Source of the DNA: Dysgonamonadaceae bacterium
GTDB taxonomy: Bacteria; Bacteroidota; Bacteroidia; Bacteroidales; Azobacteroidaceae
Direction of reading: 5' to 3'
Length of the DNA stretch: 33,698 nt
Assembly: GCA_031289145.1 (NCBI GenBank)
Contig: JAITQA010000153.1
Location: 1 to 33,698, forward strand
Shown: positions 17,957 to 25,354 of the stretch, in pieces
Layout of the letters: every line of letters begins with the position of its first letter
Position numbering within the stretch: position 1 is the first letter of the stretch
Notes under the pieces: generated by a model
Told to the model about the DNA's origin: nothing
Databases searched by the model: none
Seen by the model: the letters and a program-made list of their open reading frames with translations, nothing else
Translations under genes and position numbers: made by a program

Positions 17957-19081
17957 ATGGAACCGATTCTGATGATGGATTTAATCCCCCAGTACCGACG
18001 GATGCAAGCCGAAATGGACGAAGCCGTTTTGGGGGTTATCCGTTCAGGACAATACATCAACGGGGATGCCGTCCGGTCGTTCTCGGATGCCTTGTCGGAA
18101 TATACCGGTTCGGAATTTGTGATTCCCTGCGCAAACGGCACCGATGCACTTCAGATTGCCCTGATGGCTTTTGATTTACAGCCGGGTGATGAAGTAATTG
18201 TGCCGGCTTTCACTTTTATTGCTGCCGCTGAGGCAGCCGCTTTGCTGCAACTGAACCTTGTTCCGGCAGATGTCGACCCGCGTACATTCAATATAGACGT
18301 GCAAAAATTAGAAAGCCTTATCTCTCCGAAAACAAAGGTCATTGTTCCGGTTCATCTTTTCGGACAAACTGCCGACATGGCTCCCATTTTGTCTATTGCC
18401 CGGAAATACGGTTTATACGTGCTCGAAGATAATGCACAGAGTATTGGCTCGGTATATACTTTCCCGGACGGAAAACAACAACAGGCGGGAACGATTGGCG
18501 ATAGTGGCATTTTGTCTTTTTTCCCGACCAAAAATCTGGGTTGCTACGGCGATGGGGGCGCATTACTGACCGGTGATGCATCCTTTGCCCGCAAGCTCCG
18601 GATGATTGCTTTACACGGTCGATCTCAAAAATACTTTCATGAAATTATCGGATGTAATTCCCGTTTAGATACGCTTCAAGCCGCCGTATTAATGGTGAAA
18701 TTACGGTATCTGGATGCCTGTATCCAAGCGCGTAAGACAAGCGCCATGCAATACGATGCCGGTTTGTCGACACGTATTGATTTGCTGGAAACGCCTTACT
18801 GTATCCCCTGCTCGACGCATGTGTACAATCAGTATACATTGAAAATAAAAAACGGCCAACGGGACAAGCTGCAAAAATACCTGAAAGAAAAAGGTATTCC
18901 TACGATGGTTTATTACCCGACTCCTTTACAAGATCAGCCTTCTGTCGGCAAATACCTGAAGCTGAGAGGAGACTTGAGCGAGAGCGATACACTTTGCCGT
19001 TCCGTACTCTCTTTGCCGATGCACACGGAATTGACAGCAGAACAAATCCGTTACATTATAAAACAGATAATGAACTTTTAG
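17957..19081 (+). CDS. DegT/DnrJ/EryC1/StrS sugar aminotransferase (WbpE/WlbC-like)
   Basis: A 374-residue PLP-dependent aminotransferase of nucleotide-sugar pathways. The fold markers are visible: ANGTDALQIAL, EVIVPAFTFIA, the PLP-ring Asp158 in LEDNAQSIG and the Schiff-base Lys192 in SFFPTKNLGCYGDGG. The C-terminal region has NQYTLKI and VYYPTPLQDQP, common in WbpE/WlbC. That enzyme puts an amino group at C3 of UDP-GlcNAcA-3-oxo. The next gene is the matching N-acetyltransferase, which supports this assignment over other DegT roles. Wide substrate variation in the family means the exact sugar is an inference. Confidence 0.9.
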   Translation: MEPILMMDLIPQYRRMQAEMDEAVLGVIRSGQYINGDAVRSFSDALSEYTGSEFVIPCANGTDALQIALMAFDLQPGDEVIVPAFTFIAAAEAAALLQLNLVPADVDPRTFNIDVQKLESLISPKTKVIVPVHLFGQTADMAPILSIARKYGLYVLEDNAQSIGSVYTFPDGKQQQAGTIGDSGILSFFPTKNLGCYGDGGALLTGDASFARKLRMIALHGRSQKYFHEIIGCNSRLDTLQAAVLMVKLRYLDACIQARKTSAMQYDAGLSTRIDLLETPYCIPCSTHVYNQYTLKIKNGQRDKLQKYLKEKGIPTMVYYPTPLQDQPSVGKYLKLRGDLSESDTLCRSVLSLPMHTELTAEQIRYIIKQIMNF

Positions 19082-19111
19082 TTTTTATTTTATAGTTTTT
19101 AGTTTAAATTT

Positions 19112-19618
19112 ATGAGTAGTTTTCAAGTACATTCTACAGCTGTTGTAGACGAAGGCGCCATTGTTGGCAGCGACGTTAAGATATGGCATTTTTCCCATGT
19201 CATGTCCGGCGCCGTCATTGGTGAAAACTGCACTATCGGGCAAAACGTGCTGGTTGCTGAAGGAGCAGTCCTGGGAAACAATGTCAAGGTACAGAACAAT
19301 GTTTCGGTTTACACGGGCGTTATTTGCGAAGACGATGTTTTTTTAGGCCCCGGATGTGTATTTACCAACGTGATAAATCCCCGAAGTTTCATCTCCCGCA
19401 AAGAAGAATTTCGCCGGACATTGGTAAAAAAAGGCGCAACGATAGGCGCCAATGCCACCATCATCTGCGGTGTCACCATCGGTGAATACGCCATGATAGG
19501 GGCCGGCGCCGTCGTCACGAAAGATGTTCCGGCTTATGCCTTGGTAGTAGGTAATCCGGGCAGGCAAATCGGCATGGTCGATAAGGAAGGGAATACGGTG
19601 AAAATAGCAGATAGATAG
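19112..19618 (+). CDS. Left-handed beta-helix N-acetyltransferase (WbpD/WlbB-like)
   Basis: A 168-residue hexapeptide-repeat acyltransferase. The repeats run through most of the chain ([60 protein letters not shown]). It ends in [14 protein letters not shown], as WbpD/WlbB do. The phrase [20 protein letters not shown] is typical of the UDP-GlcNAc(3NH2)A N-acetyltransferases. It would use acetyl-CoA to make UDP-GlcNAc3NAcA for surface glycans. It lies 30 bases after the aminotransferase; the dehydrogenase and oxidase partners are not in the window. Confidence 0.85.
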   Translation: MSSFQVHSTAVVDEGAIVGSDVKIWHFSHVMSGAVIGENCTIGQNVLVAEGAVLGNNVKVQNNVSVYTGVICEDDVFLGPGCVFTNVINPRSFISRKEEFRRTLVKKGATIGANATIICGVTIGEYAMIGAGAVVTKDVPAYALVVGNPGRQIGMVDKEGNTVKIADR

Positions 19619-19632
19619 CGCCTTGATGTGCC

Positions 19633-19717
19633 GTCCCTGCGAGACTTGGACTTGGGGATACGAGCTTGTCCGCAGGTTGAAACCTGCGGTTAATAAAGTA
19701 CCGTCCCCTGGCGGGAC
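19633..19717. repeat. REP-like palindrome cluster between convergent genes
   Basis: Three palindromes lie in this GC-rich stretch. A perfect hairpin, CCGCAGGT-TGAA-ACCTGCGG (19670-19689), is flanked by two related units: GTCCCTGCGAGAC (19633-19645, degenerate) and GTCCC-CTGGC-GGGAC (19703-19717). The outer units share CCGTCCC context. They sit between converging genes and could also act as a bidirectional terminator. The order palindrome-hairpin-palindrome resembles REP/RAYT-associated elements of Bacteroidota, which is my inference. Confidence 0.55.
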
Positions 19718-19792
19718 TGCAAAAAGATGGGGAACTTTAAACAATTCATTTTACAAAAAAATAGCACTTCAAAAAAAGTTTTAGCCTTTTAA

Positions 19793-20401
19793 TCAGTTAA
19801 TTTCAAAATTAATTTTAAAAGTGAGAGGACCTATTTTCTTGGAAGAAGATAGTTTATCCGGAGAATCGGGCGGAATATAAAAACTGAATACATGAGAAAA
19901 TTCAGTATAATAAACCCCTTTAGCCAATACCGGTTGTGGAGCAACATCGAAACAAAAAGGTACGGACGAAAAAAATTGATTTTTATCTATCCATGGGATA
20001 ATTATTTTGCATTGTTTGTCTTCCCCATAAAAAGGAAAGGTTCGAAAGTTATCCGTACAGTTAACCGACATAAAAGGATTTCCGATAACACCTTTTGTTT
20101 GAGAAATAACTTTGCAAAAACCATCATTAATTAATTTGTATATGTCGTCAACAATTCTCAAATTACTTGCTTTTTCTTGATTTTCCATCTCAAGGCAGAA
20201 ATTGAAGTTTTCGCCCTGTTTAAAAGAAGTTGCCGGTTTCCCTTGCTCATTCAACAGGTAAAATTTGAATTTAACTTCATTTGTAATATTCTCAATAACA
20301 GGATTATTACTGTTAAGCGGTATTTCCCAAATGTCTTCATCATCGTTGCATGAAAACCCTAAAAGGGTAAAACACAAAAATATACACTTAAAAATTTTCA
20401 T
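19793..20401 (-). CDS. Predicted lipoprotein, unknown function
   Basis: A 202-residue protein with a lipoprotein signal (IFLCFTLLGFSC, Cys at about 18) followed by acidic NDDED. The mature part opens with a beta-like segment: FKFYLLNEQGKPATSFKQGE then NFNFCLEMENQ. This is the pattern of immunoglobulin-like or protease-inhibitor (BsuPI-like) domains in some Bacteroidota lipoproteins, but I do not recognise a named family. Cys residues at about 93, 110, 130 and 144 might pair. It is on the minus strand after a strong promoter and a short upstream frame (20464-20523), and it converges on the acetyltransferase. Confidence 0.7.
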   Translation of the reverse strand: MKIFKCIFLCFTLLGFSCNDDEDIWEIPLNSNNPVIENITNEVKFKFYLLNEQGKPATSFKQGENFNFCLEMENQEKASNLRIVDDIYKLINDGFCKVISQTKGVIGNPFMSVNCTDNFRTFPFYGEDKQCKIIIPWIDKNQFFSSVPFCFDVAPQPVLAKGVYYTEFSHVFSFYIPPDSPDKLSSSKKIGPLTFKINFEIN

Positions 20402-20453
20402 AACTAATTAATTTTAATAATTAAAACATTCCAAAGGACATATTTATCTCCCC

Positions 20454-20476
20454 GCTCCCGCTCTCAGTTCGGGAGC
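20454..20476 (-). promoter_or_regulatory. Leader hairpin before the lipoprotein gene
   Basis: GCTCCCG (20454-20460) and CGGGAGC (20470-20476) form a 7-bp stem with a 9-base loop inside the predicted leader of the lipoprotein mRNA. It overlaps the stop of the 19-codon upstream frame, an arrangement seen in attenuators. No T-run follows it on the minus strand, so termination is uncertain. Confidence 0.4.
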
Positions 20477-20523
20477 CAAAGTGCAATGCCGTTACGCGCT
20501 ACCTGTTTGAATTTTTTTTTCAT
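20464..20523 (-). CDS. Short upstream ORF (19 aa), possible leader peptide
   Basis: ATG at 20523 begins MKKKFKQVARNGIALWLPN and stops at TGA (20464-20466). It sits about 25 bases after a perfect promoter and ends inside a 7-bp hairpin, 60 bases before the lipoprotein start. The chain is basic at the front and then mildly hydrophobic. It could be a leader peptide, the start of a lost gene, or chance. Confidence 0.35.
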   Translation of the reverse strand: MKKKFKQVARNGIALWLPN

Positions 20524-20546
20524 GATTCAATAGAGTTAATTCGTTA

Positions 20547-20578
20547 CAAACATACTGTTTATTTCATTAAATGACAAA
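20547..20578 (-). promoter_or_regulatory. Predicted promoter of the lipoprotein gene
   Basis: The minus strand reads TTTG (20578-20575), a 20-base spacer, then TATGTTTG (20554-20547). This is an exact Bacteroidota promoter pattern. Transcription would begin near 20540, giving a leader of about 140 bases that carries the 19-codon frame and the hairpin. Confidence 0.7.
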
Positions 20579-20700
20579 TTATTTTTGTTAAAAATACAAA
20601 TTAGGGAAGTGAAATGATAAATTGAGTGATAAAGTAAATTCACTTACAATGACGAGTGCGACAATTTGAAATGTACCCGTTTTCGTTTTTTCTACAGGAT

Positions 20701-20730
20701 TTTGTCTGTTACCCAAAAAAACTACCTTTG
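20701..20730 (+). promoter_or_regulatory. Orphan promoter before a broken short frame
   Basis: TTTG (20701-20704), an 18-base spacer and TACCTTTG (20723-20730) fit the promoter consensus. An ATG at 20758 opens MKIAK, then TAA. The same frame continues after the stop as KRGLCAIKDSESAEHFGNLS before TGA at 20836. It looks like a promoter left in front of a decayed gene that I cannot identify. Confidence 0.4.
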
Positions 20731-20906
20731 TACCATCATAAACGAATAATTACGCCAATGAAAATAGCTAAGTAAAAAAGAGGACTGTGCGCCATCAAGG
20801 ATTCCGAATCAGCGGAACATTTTGGTAATCTCTCATGATCAATATTTTATAAACGAAATTAATATAAACAAGAATATTATACTTTATTGAAAGAATTTGT
20901 TGGCAT

Positions 20907-20940
20907 TTTGGGAAAAGTACAATAATTTTCCGTATTTTTG
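20907..20940 (+). promoter_or_regulatory. Predicted promoter of the nitroreductase gene
   Basis: TTTG (20907-20910), a 22-base spacer and TATTTTTG (20933-20940). The spacer is slightly long but the -7 element is exact, and the gene starts 33 bases downstream. Confidence 0.55.
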
Positions 20941-20973
20941 CTGCAATTATATTGAATTAAACTATTTTATCTT

Positions 20974-21573
20974 ATGAACAAATTCATTTTTTCAGTAATT
21001 ATGGTATGTATGGGTTTCGCTTGTCAGGCACAAGACATTGCTTTACCAACTCCTAACAAAACAGGAGGTAAACCGTTGATGGACGTTTTGAACGAGCGCC
21101 AGTCGACACGTGAATTTTCCGACAAGGATTTGGATTTACAAACGCTTTCCGATTTATTATGGACTGCTTACGGATTCAACCGCGACGGCATGAGGGTTGT
21201 TCCTTCGGCAAATAATAAGCAGGAATTTACGATTTATGCGGTATTAAAATCAGGTGTTTATGTGTATGACGCAAAGGAAAATGTGCTGATTTTGAAAGTA
21301 TCCGGCGATTTAAGGGAAAAAGCGGGTAAACAGGATTTTGTAGCCGTTGCTCCGCTTAACTTGGTGTATGTAGCCGATTTGAACGTCACTTCGAAAGAAA
21401 CAGCCAATGCCGATGTCGGATTTATTGCCCAAAATGTGTATTTATACTGTGCTTCTGTTGGTTTAGGAACAGTGGTAAGAGGCTGGTTTGATGGCAATGA
21501 TATTAAAACAGCTTTTGGATTAGCGGAAAATCAAGCGCCTATACTTGCACAGACGGTTGGATACAGGAAATAA
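20974..21573 (+). CDS. Secreted nitroreductase-family protein (SagB/ThcOx-like)
   Basis: A 199-residue protein of the FMN-dependent nitroreductase fold. A signal peptide (about residues 1-19, ending CQAQ) is followed by KPLMDVLNERQSTREFSDKD, the usual opening with the phosphate-contacting Arg. The middle TLSDLLWTAYGFNRDG and the end VGFIAQNVYLYCASVGLGTVVRGWFD are typical of the SagB/ThcOx branch in Bacteroidota. It would act in the periplasm or on the cell surface; its substrate is unknown. I do not link it to thiazole peptide synthesis, because secreted members of this branch occur without such clusters. Its stop is 173 bases before the plug-only gene. Confidence 0.85.
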   Translation: MNKFIFSVIMVCMGFACQAQDIALPTPNKTGGKPLMDVLNERQSTREFSDKDLDLQTLSDLLWTAYGFNRDGMRVVPSANNKQEFTIYAVLKSGVYVYDAKENVLILKVSGDLREKAGKQDFVAVAPLNLVYVADLNVTSKETANADVGFIAQNVYLYCASVGLGTVVRGWFDGNDIKTAFGLAENQAPILAQTVGYRK

Positions 21574-21585
21574 CCGTTATAACAA

Positions 21586-21720
21586 TTATCTATGCTGATT
21601 TATTTTTCCCTCTAAATCACTGATTTTCTGTTTCAACATTTCGATATATTCCTGCTGATTTTTTAACATTGATTCTGGAATATTGATAAAATAATTGTTA
21701 CTTGCTGAGTAGTTTCGCAT
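21586..21720 (-). CDS. Small ORF (44 aa), possible coiled-coil peptide
   Basis: ATG at 21720 reads MRNYSASNNYFINIPESMLK then NQQEYIEMLKQKISDLEGK, ending INQHR before TAA at 21586. The second half has heptad-like spacing (M, I, M, I, L) typical of a short coiled coil, and the first half resembles tails of Bacteroidota DNA-binding regulators. It occupies most of the gap between the nitroreductase and the plug-only gene, on the opposite strand. TACATTTA upstream is a near -7 match. It may be a small protein or the end of a lost regulator. Confidence 0.4.
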   Translation of the reverse strand: MRNYSASNNYFINIPESMLKNQQEYIEMLKQKISDLEGKINQHR

Positions 21721-21746
21721 TTTTTAATTCTAAAAATAAATGTAAT

Positions 21747-22484
21747 ATGAAAAAGTATCTATTGTTATTTGCCTTGTTTTTTAACTTTTTTGCCGCATAT
21801 TCTCAAGAACCGATTGATGTGTGGAGTATTGTATTTGAAGAAAATGCCGAAAAATATTACTTTGTTCCGATGGCTTCGGTGTGGTTTTACGATTATGAAA
21901 ATCCCGAAAAGTTGGAGTATTTTGTCTTTGGCAACGGGAGTAATTGGTGGCATATCGGAAAAATCCCCGATAAAAAATACAGAGCAAAAATCATGGCGCC
22001 CGGTTATAAGACAAGAGAGGTAGTGGTAGGAAATCTATCATCCAAACCACTGGGTAAAGAAAGAGCGGCAACTGTACATTTCAAACTCGAAAAAAGCACT
22101 ACTAATACGTTGCGACCGACAACTTATTCCATAAAAAATTTTGAAAAAGCAAAAAAAATGAATTTATGGGAAGTGATTGCTTCATTAAAAGGATTGAACA
22201 TTGACAAAAAAACAATGGAAATAACTACCGACAACGGAAAGAAGGTATTATGGTACCTGTGTGGTTATACTACTGAAGGTGAAAAAAAATTTAGTCAGTT
22301 CTTAAAATTACCCGCAGAAACATTCGGATTATTGGATATGAAATTCCTTTTCTACGACCTTTCCTCTCAAAAGTCCGATGTAGGCGGTATGCTGAATTTA
22401 GTTGTTATCGGAGAGTTTACAAAAAGCTTTCGCAGTAGAGAAATCGGCGAAGAACCATTTGAAATGTACATACTAAAAGAGTGA
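21747..22484 (+). CDS. Periplasmic protein with carboxypeptidase-like repeat and plug-like domain, no barrel
   Basis: A protein of about 245 residues from the ATG at 21747. This start is chosen because it opens the signal peptide MKKYLLLFALFFNFFAAYSQ; an upstream in-frame start at 21702 is less likely. A carboxypeptidase-regulatory-like domain follows (VPMASVWFYDYENPEKL; YRAKIMAPGYKTREVVV). The next part, NLWEVIASLKGLNIDKKTME to LLDMKFLFYD, aligns by eye with the plug of the next gene (LLEKVSELSIDPVTQKIKSA to KVLKMEFYDIP). There is no beta-barrel. It is probably a periplasmic partner or decoy for the receptor at 22562, but I do not recognise a named family. It precedes the receptor by 77 bases. 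Confidence 0.65.
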   Translation: MKKYLLLFALFFNFFAAYSQEPIDVWSIVFEENAEKYYFVPMASVWFYDYENPEKLEYFVFGNGSNWWHIGKIPDKKYRAKIMAPGYKTREVVVGNLSSKPLGKERAATVHFKLEKSTTNTLRPTTYSIKNFEKAKKMNLWEVIASLKGLNIDKKTMEITTDNGKKVLWYLCGYTTEGEKKFSQFLKLPAETFGLLDMKFLFYDLSSQKSDVGGMLNLVVIGEFTKSFRSREIGEEPFEMYILKE

Positions 22485-22561
22485 TGGTTTATGAAAGAAA
22501 GTGTTTACAACCATTATATCGACTGCTTGCTATGCTGACTAAATAAAATATTTGCGGGAAA

Positions 22562-24892
22562 ATGAGAAAAATAATCTTTTCCATTATAATCTTTTTTTTA
22601 TCAGGTATTTGTGTTTTTTCACAAGTACGCATTGAAGGCACAATTACGGGCGAGACTGACTCTGTTCCGAGCGCATTGCCCTTTGCGAATATACTTGTTC
22701 TAAACGTAAATGATACGACAAAAATGGAATATGCTACGATAACCGATTTGAATGGTTTTTATTATATTGACGAAATCGCTGAAAATCAATATATTATACA
22801 GGTTTCAACCATTGGCTACAAAACAATATCGGAAAAAACGGAATTCTATATTCCTGTTGTCGGCGATGCTTTGGTGTATGATTATGAATTGGAAATTGAT
22901 GATAATCTATTGAGTGAAGTTGTTGTAAGGGGACAAACAGTCAGGCAAGGTATAGATAAACGTATTTATACCATTACCAACAGCGACCTGAAAACTGCTC
23001 GTTTTTCTATGGATTTGTTGGAAAAAGTTTCAGAATTGAGCATAGACCCCGTAACACAAAAAATAAAAAGCGCCAGAGGCAGTTTGAAAATATTGATTGA
23101 TGGAGTTTCTTCCGGCGAAATAGATTTAAAAGCCATTCCTGCCGATAAAGTTCTGAAAATGGAATTTTATGACATTCCGCCTGCACGTTATTTGGGCTAT
23201 GCTTCAGTAGTAAATATTATCACCAAGCCAATAGAAAATGGCTTTTCGGCAGGTACAACTTTGCAACACGCTTTTACAACGGGCTTTGCCAATGACGATA
23301 TTTTCATAAAGTACATTCACGGAAGAAATCAAATTTCGGTAGACTACACGCTTAATTACAGAAATTATACAAGAGTAGATGATACGGAAGGTATGAAATA
23401 TACTTTCAACAATGTATTAGAAGACCGTACAGAACAGGCAAAAAGCGCTTTCGGTTACTCAGATAATTATATTAACTTAAAGTACCTCAATCAATTAAAA
23501 GACGATTATGTTTTTCAATTCAGATTTTCGCCAAATTATATGTCACAGCATACAAAATCAGACATCGGAAATATCAAATTGGTAAACAATGAAAATTCAT
23601 ACGAAATGTTTGGAAATAAAAATAATAAAAGCACGGTTTTCAGACCTTCGGCCGATGTTTATTTTTGGAAAAAACTACCTGATAATCAAGAAATTACAGT
23701 AGATATTTTGGGAACAACTACCGATGCAAAGCAAAATTATGCAAAACGAGAATACCTGAATGACGGTACGCTTGCTTTGGAAGATTTAATGCAACAGGAA
23801 AATTCAAAAAAATCAATCACTGGCGCTGCGAATTACGAAAAAACGATAAACGATCATTCTATTACGGCAGGTTACAAAATGGATGCGTACAATATGTTTT
23901 CCAAAGTGGAAAACAGTTTTGATAATGTCAATTACGAATCGTCTTACCTGTCGCACTATATCTACGGAATGTTTGGAGGAAAGGTGTTTAACAAAATGAT
24001 GTACCGCTTGAGCTTGGGTGCAGTGAACAGGGACAATAAGACATTCAGTCAAACCCGTTCTTCGTGGATTTTTATGCCGGTATTTCTTTTGGCATATTCT
24101 GCAAACAGCAAAAATTCGTTCCGTTTTGTGTATGGACAAATTTCGACTGAGCCGGATTTATCCCAATTAAGCAATAATGTGATTTATGTAACAAACAATA
24201 TCGTCAGTCGGGGAAATCCGGATTTGGTAAACTCTGTAGCCAATATGTATTATCTGACTTACAATTATTTGGGAGATATTTTTCAATTCAATGCCGATTT
24301 TGCGTATGTCCACTATAATAAACCCATAAGTTCGTATTACACTGCAGAACCGGATAAAATCGTTTATACTTCATTTAACGACAAAGATTTACACTCTTAC
24401 GGTATTCAGTATTCCGGTTCGATTAAACCGTTTAGTAACGATATACTTACCATAAAATTGAATGGCTCTGTGTTAAAAACAATTTCAAATACCACACATT
24501 ATGGAAAGGTTTCGGATATTTATGTGCCGCTTTGGTACAATATTTTAATAAAATACGATAATTTCGTAATTGATTATCAAGGAAATATACTAAGCAAACA
24601 GCGAAACGGGCTGGCTTATGCTTCCGACGAAAACAACTCTCACCTGTCTGCACGATGGAAAAAGAATAATTTTTCTTTATCTGCAAACGTATTCTGGCTG
24701 CTTTCAATTTCAAAATACCATTCGGAATCAATGTCTCAAAATATTGTGCAATTTTACAAAGACCGAAAAATTCACGATAATGCCAATATGTTTACACTTG
24801 GCGTAAGTTATACTTTCAATTCAGGCAAACGCTACGAAGAACAAGCGAAAAAAATTGAAAATAAAGACTCTGATGCAGGGCTTTTTAAGTAG
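22562..24892 (+). CDS. Outer-membrane beta-barrel receptor (TonB-receptor-like, OMP_b-brl_3 type)
   Basis: A 776-residue outer-membrane protein. A signal peptide (about 1-20, CVFSQ) is followed by a CarboxypepD_reg-like domain (IEGTITGETDSVPSALPFAN; VSTIGYKTISE), a plug-like domain with LSEVVVRGQ, LLEKVSELSID, LKILIDGV and VNIITKPIENG, and a long barrel. It ends with FTLGVSYTFNSGKRYEEQAK and a short charged tail, so it appears complete. Such receptors are common beside C39-ABC exporters in Bacteroidota and may carry or take up small peptides. The C39 gene starts 6 bases after the stop, so they are one operon. Confidence 0.85.
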   Translation: MRKIIFSIIIFFLSGICVFSQVRIEGTITGETDSVPSALPFANILVLNVNDTTKMEYATITDLNGFYYIDEIAENQYIIQVSTIGYKTISEKTEFYIPVVGDALVYDYELEIDDNLLSEVVVRGQTVRQGIDKRIYTITNSDLKTARFSMDLLEKVSELSIDPVTQKIKSARGSLKILIDGVSSGEIDLKAIPADKVLKMEFYDIPPARYLGYASVVNIITKPIENGFSAGTTLQHAFTTGFANDDIFIKYIHGRNQISVDYTLNYRNYTRVDDTEGMKYTFNNVLEDRTEQAKSAFGYSDNYINLKYLNQLKDDYVFQFRFSPNYMSQHTKSDIGNIKLVNNENSYEMFGNKNNKSTVFRPSADVYFWKKLPDNQEITVDILGTTTDAKQNYAKREYLNDGTLALEDLMQQENSKKSITGAANYEKTINDHSITAGYKMDAYNMFSKVENSFDNVNYESSYLSHYIYGMFGGKVFNKMMYRLSLGAVNRDNKTFSQTRSSWIFMPVFLLAYSANSKNSFRFVYGQISTEPDLSQLSNNVIYVTNNIVSRGNPDLVNSVANMYYLTYNYLGDIFQFNADFAYVHYNKPISSYYTAEPDKIVYTSFNDKDLHSYGIQYSGSIKPFSNDILTIKLNGSVLKTISNTTHYGKVSDIYVPLWYNILIKYDNFVIDYQGNILSKQRNGLAYASDENNSHLSARWKKNNFSLSANVFWLLSISKYHSESMSQNIVQFYKDRKIHDNANMFTLGVSYTFNSGKRYEEQAKKIENKDSDAGLFK

Positions 24893-24898
24893 CAGAAC

Positions 24899-25354
24899 AT
24901 GAGCAAATACCCCGTAGTTCGACAACACGATGCGATGGATTGCGGCGCAGCTTGTGCAAAGATGATTGCCAAATTCTACGGCAAAGAATTTGCACTATCG
25001 TATCTGCGCACTATCTGTTACACGGTAAAAGACGGCGTATCGTTGATGAGTATCAACGATACACTTGAAACCTTGGGTTTTAAGACGATTGGTGGAAAAG
25101 TAAGTCTGAATAATCTGAAAACCAAAGCCTTGCTGCCTTGTATCCTGCATTGGGAAAGCAATCATTTTGTTGTTCTTTTTGCCGTAAAAAAAAGCAAATT
25201 CGGCAAAAGATATACCTTTATTGTCGGCGATCCCGGAATGGGTATTATCACGTTGTCGGAAGAAGAGTTTGTTAAAAAATGGATCAGCACAGTGAGTAGA
25301 GGCCAAAATTCTTTTTCCAACTTATTCTCGGTTTGTTTGTGGGCAGTTTACTAA
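24899..25354 (+). pseudogene. C39 peptidase domain of a broken C39-ABC exporter
   Basis: The frame encodes a C39 peptidase domain with its triad: Cys15 in DAMDCGAACAKMIAKFYG, His89 in HWESNHFVVLF and Asp111 in VGDPGMG. In intact exporters this domain is fused to an ABC transporter and cuts double-glycine leaders from exported peptides. Here the family match ends after EEEFVKKWIST (about 25290). The frame then runs to a stop at 25352. The transporter continues in the +1-shifted frame from about 25300 (FFFQLILGLFVGSLLM). Relative to the family, about 45-50 linker and first-helix residues are missing between the two, so the break is a deletion plus frameshift, not a single-base error. Confidence 0.8.

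Larger units (their letters stand above)
20402..20973. other. 572-base divergent intergenic region
   Basis: It holds a leftward promoter, leader frame and hairpin for the lipoprotein, a rightward orphan promoter (20701-20730) followed by a broken short frame, and the nitroreductase promoter (20907-20940). The remaining sequence is AT-rich and shows nothing else I can support. Confidence 0.6.

Noticed and set aside
20974-21573. Nitroreductase as part of a thiazole/oxazole peptide pathway (SagB role)
   Set aside because: It has a signal peptide and no cyclodehydratase or precursor gene is nearby, so a cytosolic RiPP role is unlikely.
22491-22538. 15-codon frame MKESVYNHYIDCLLC
   Set aside because: Too short, no promoter or conservation evidence, and no double-glycine leader.
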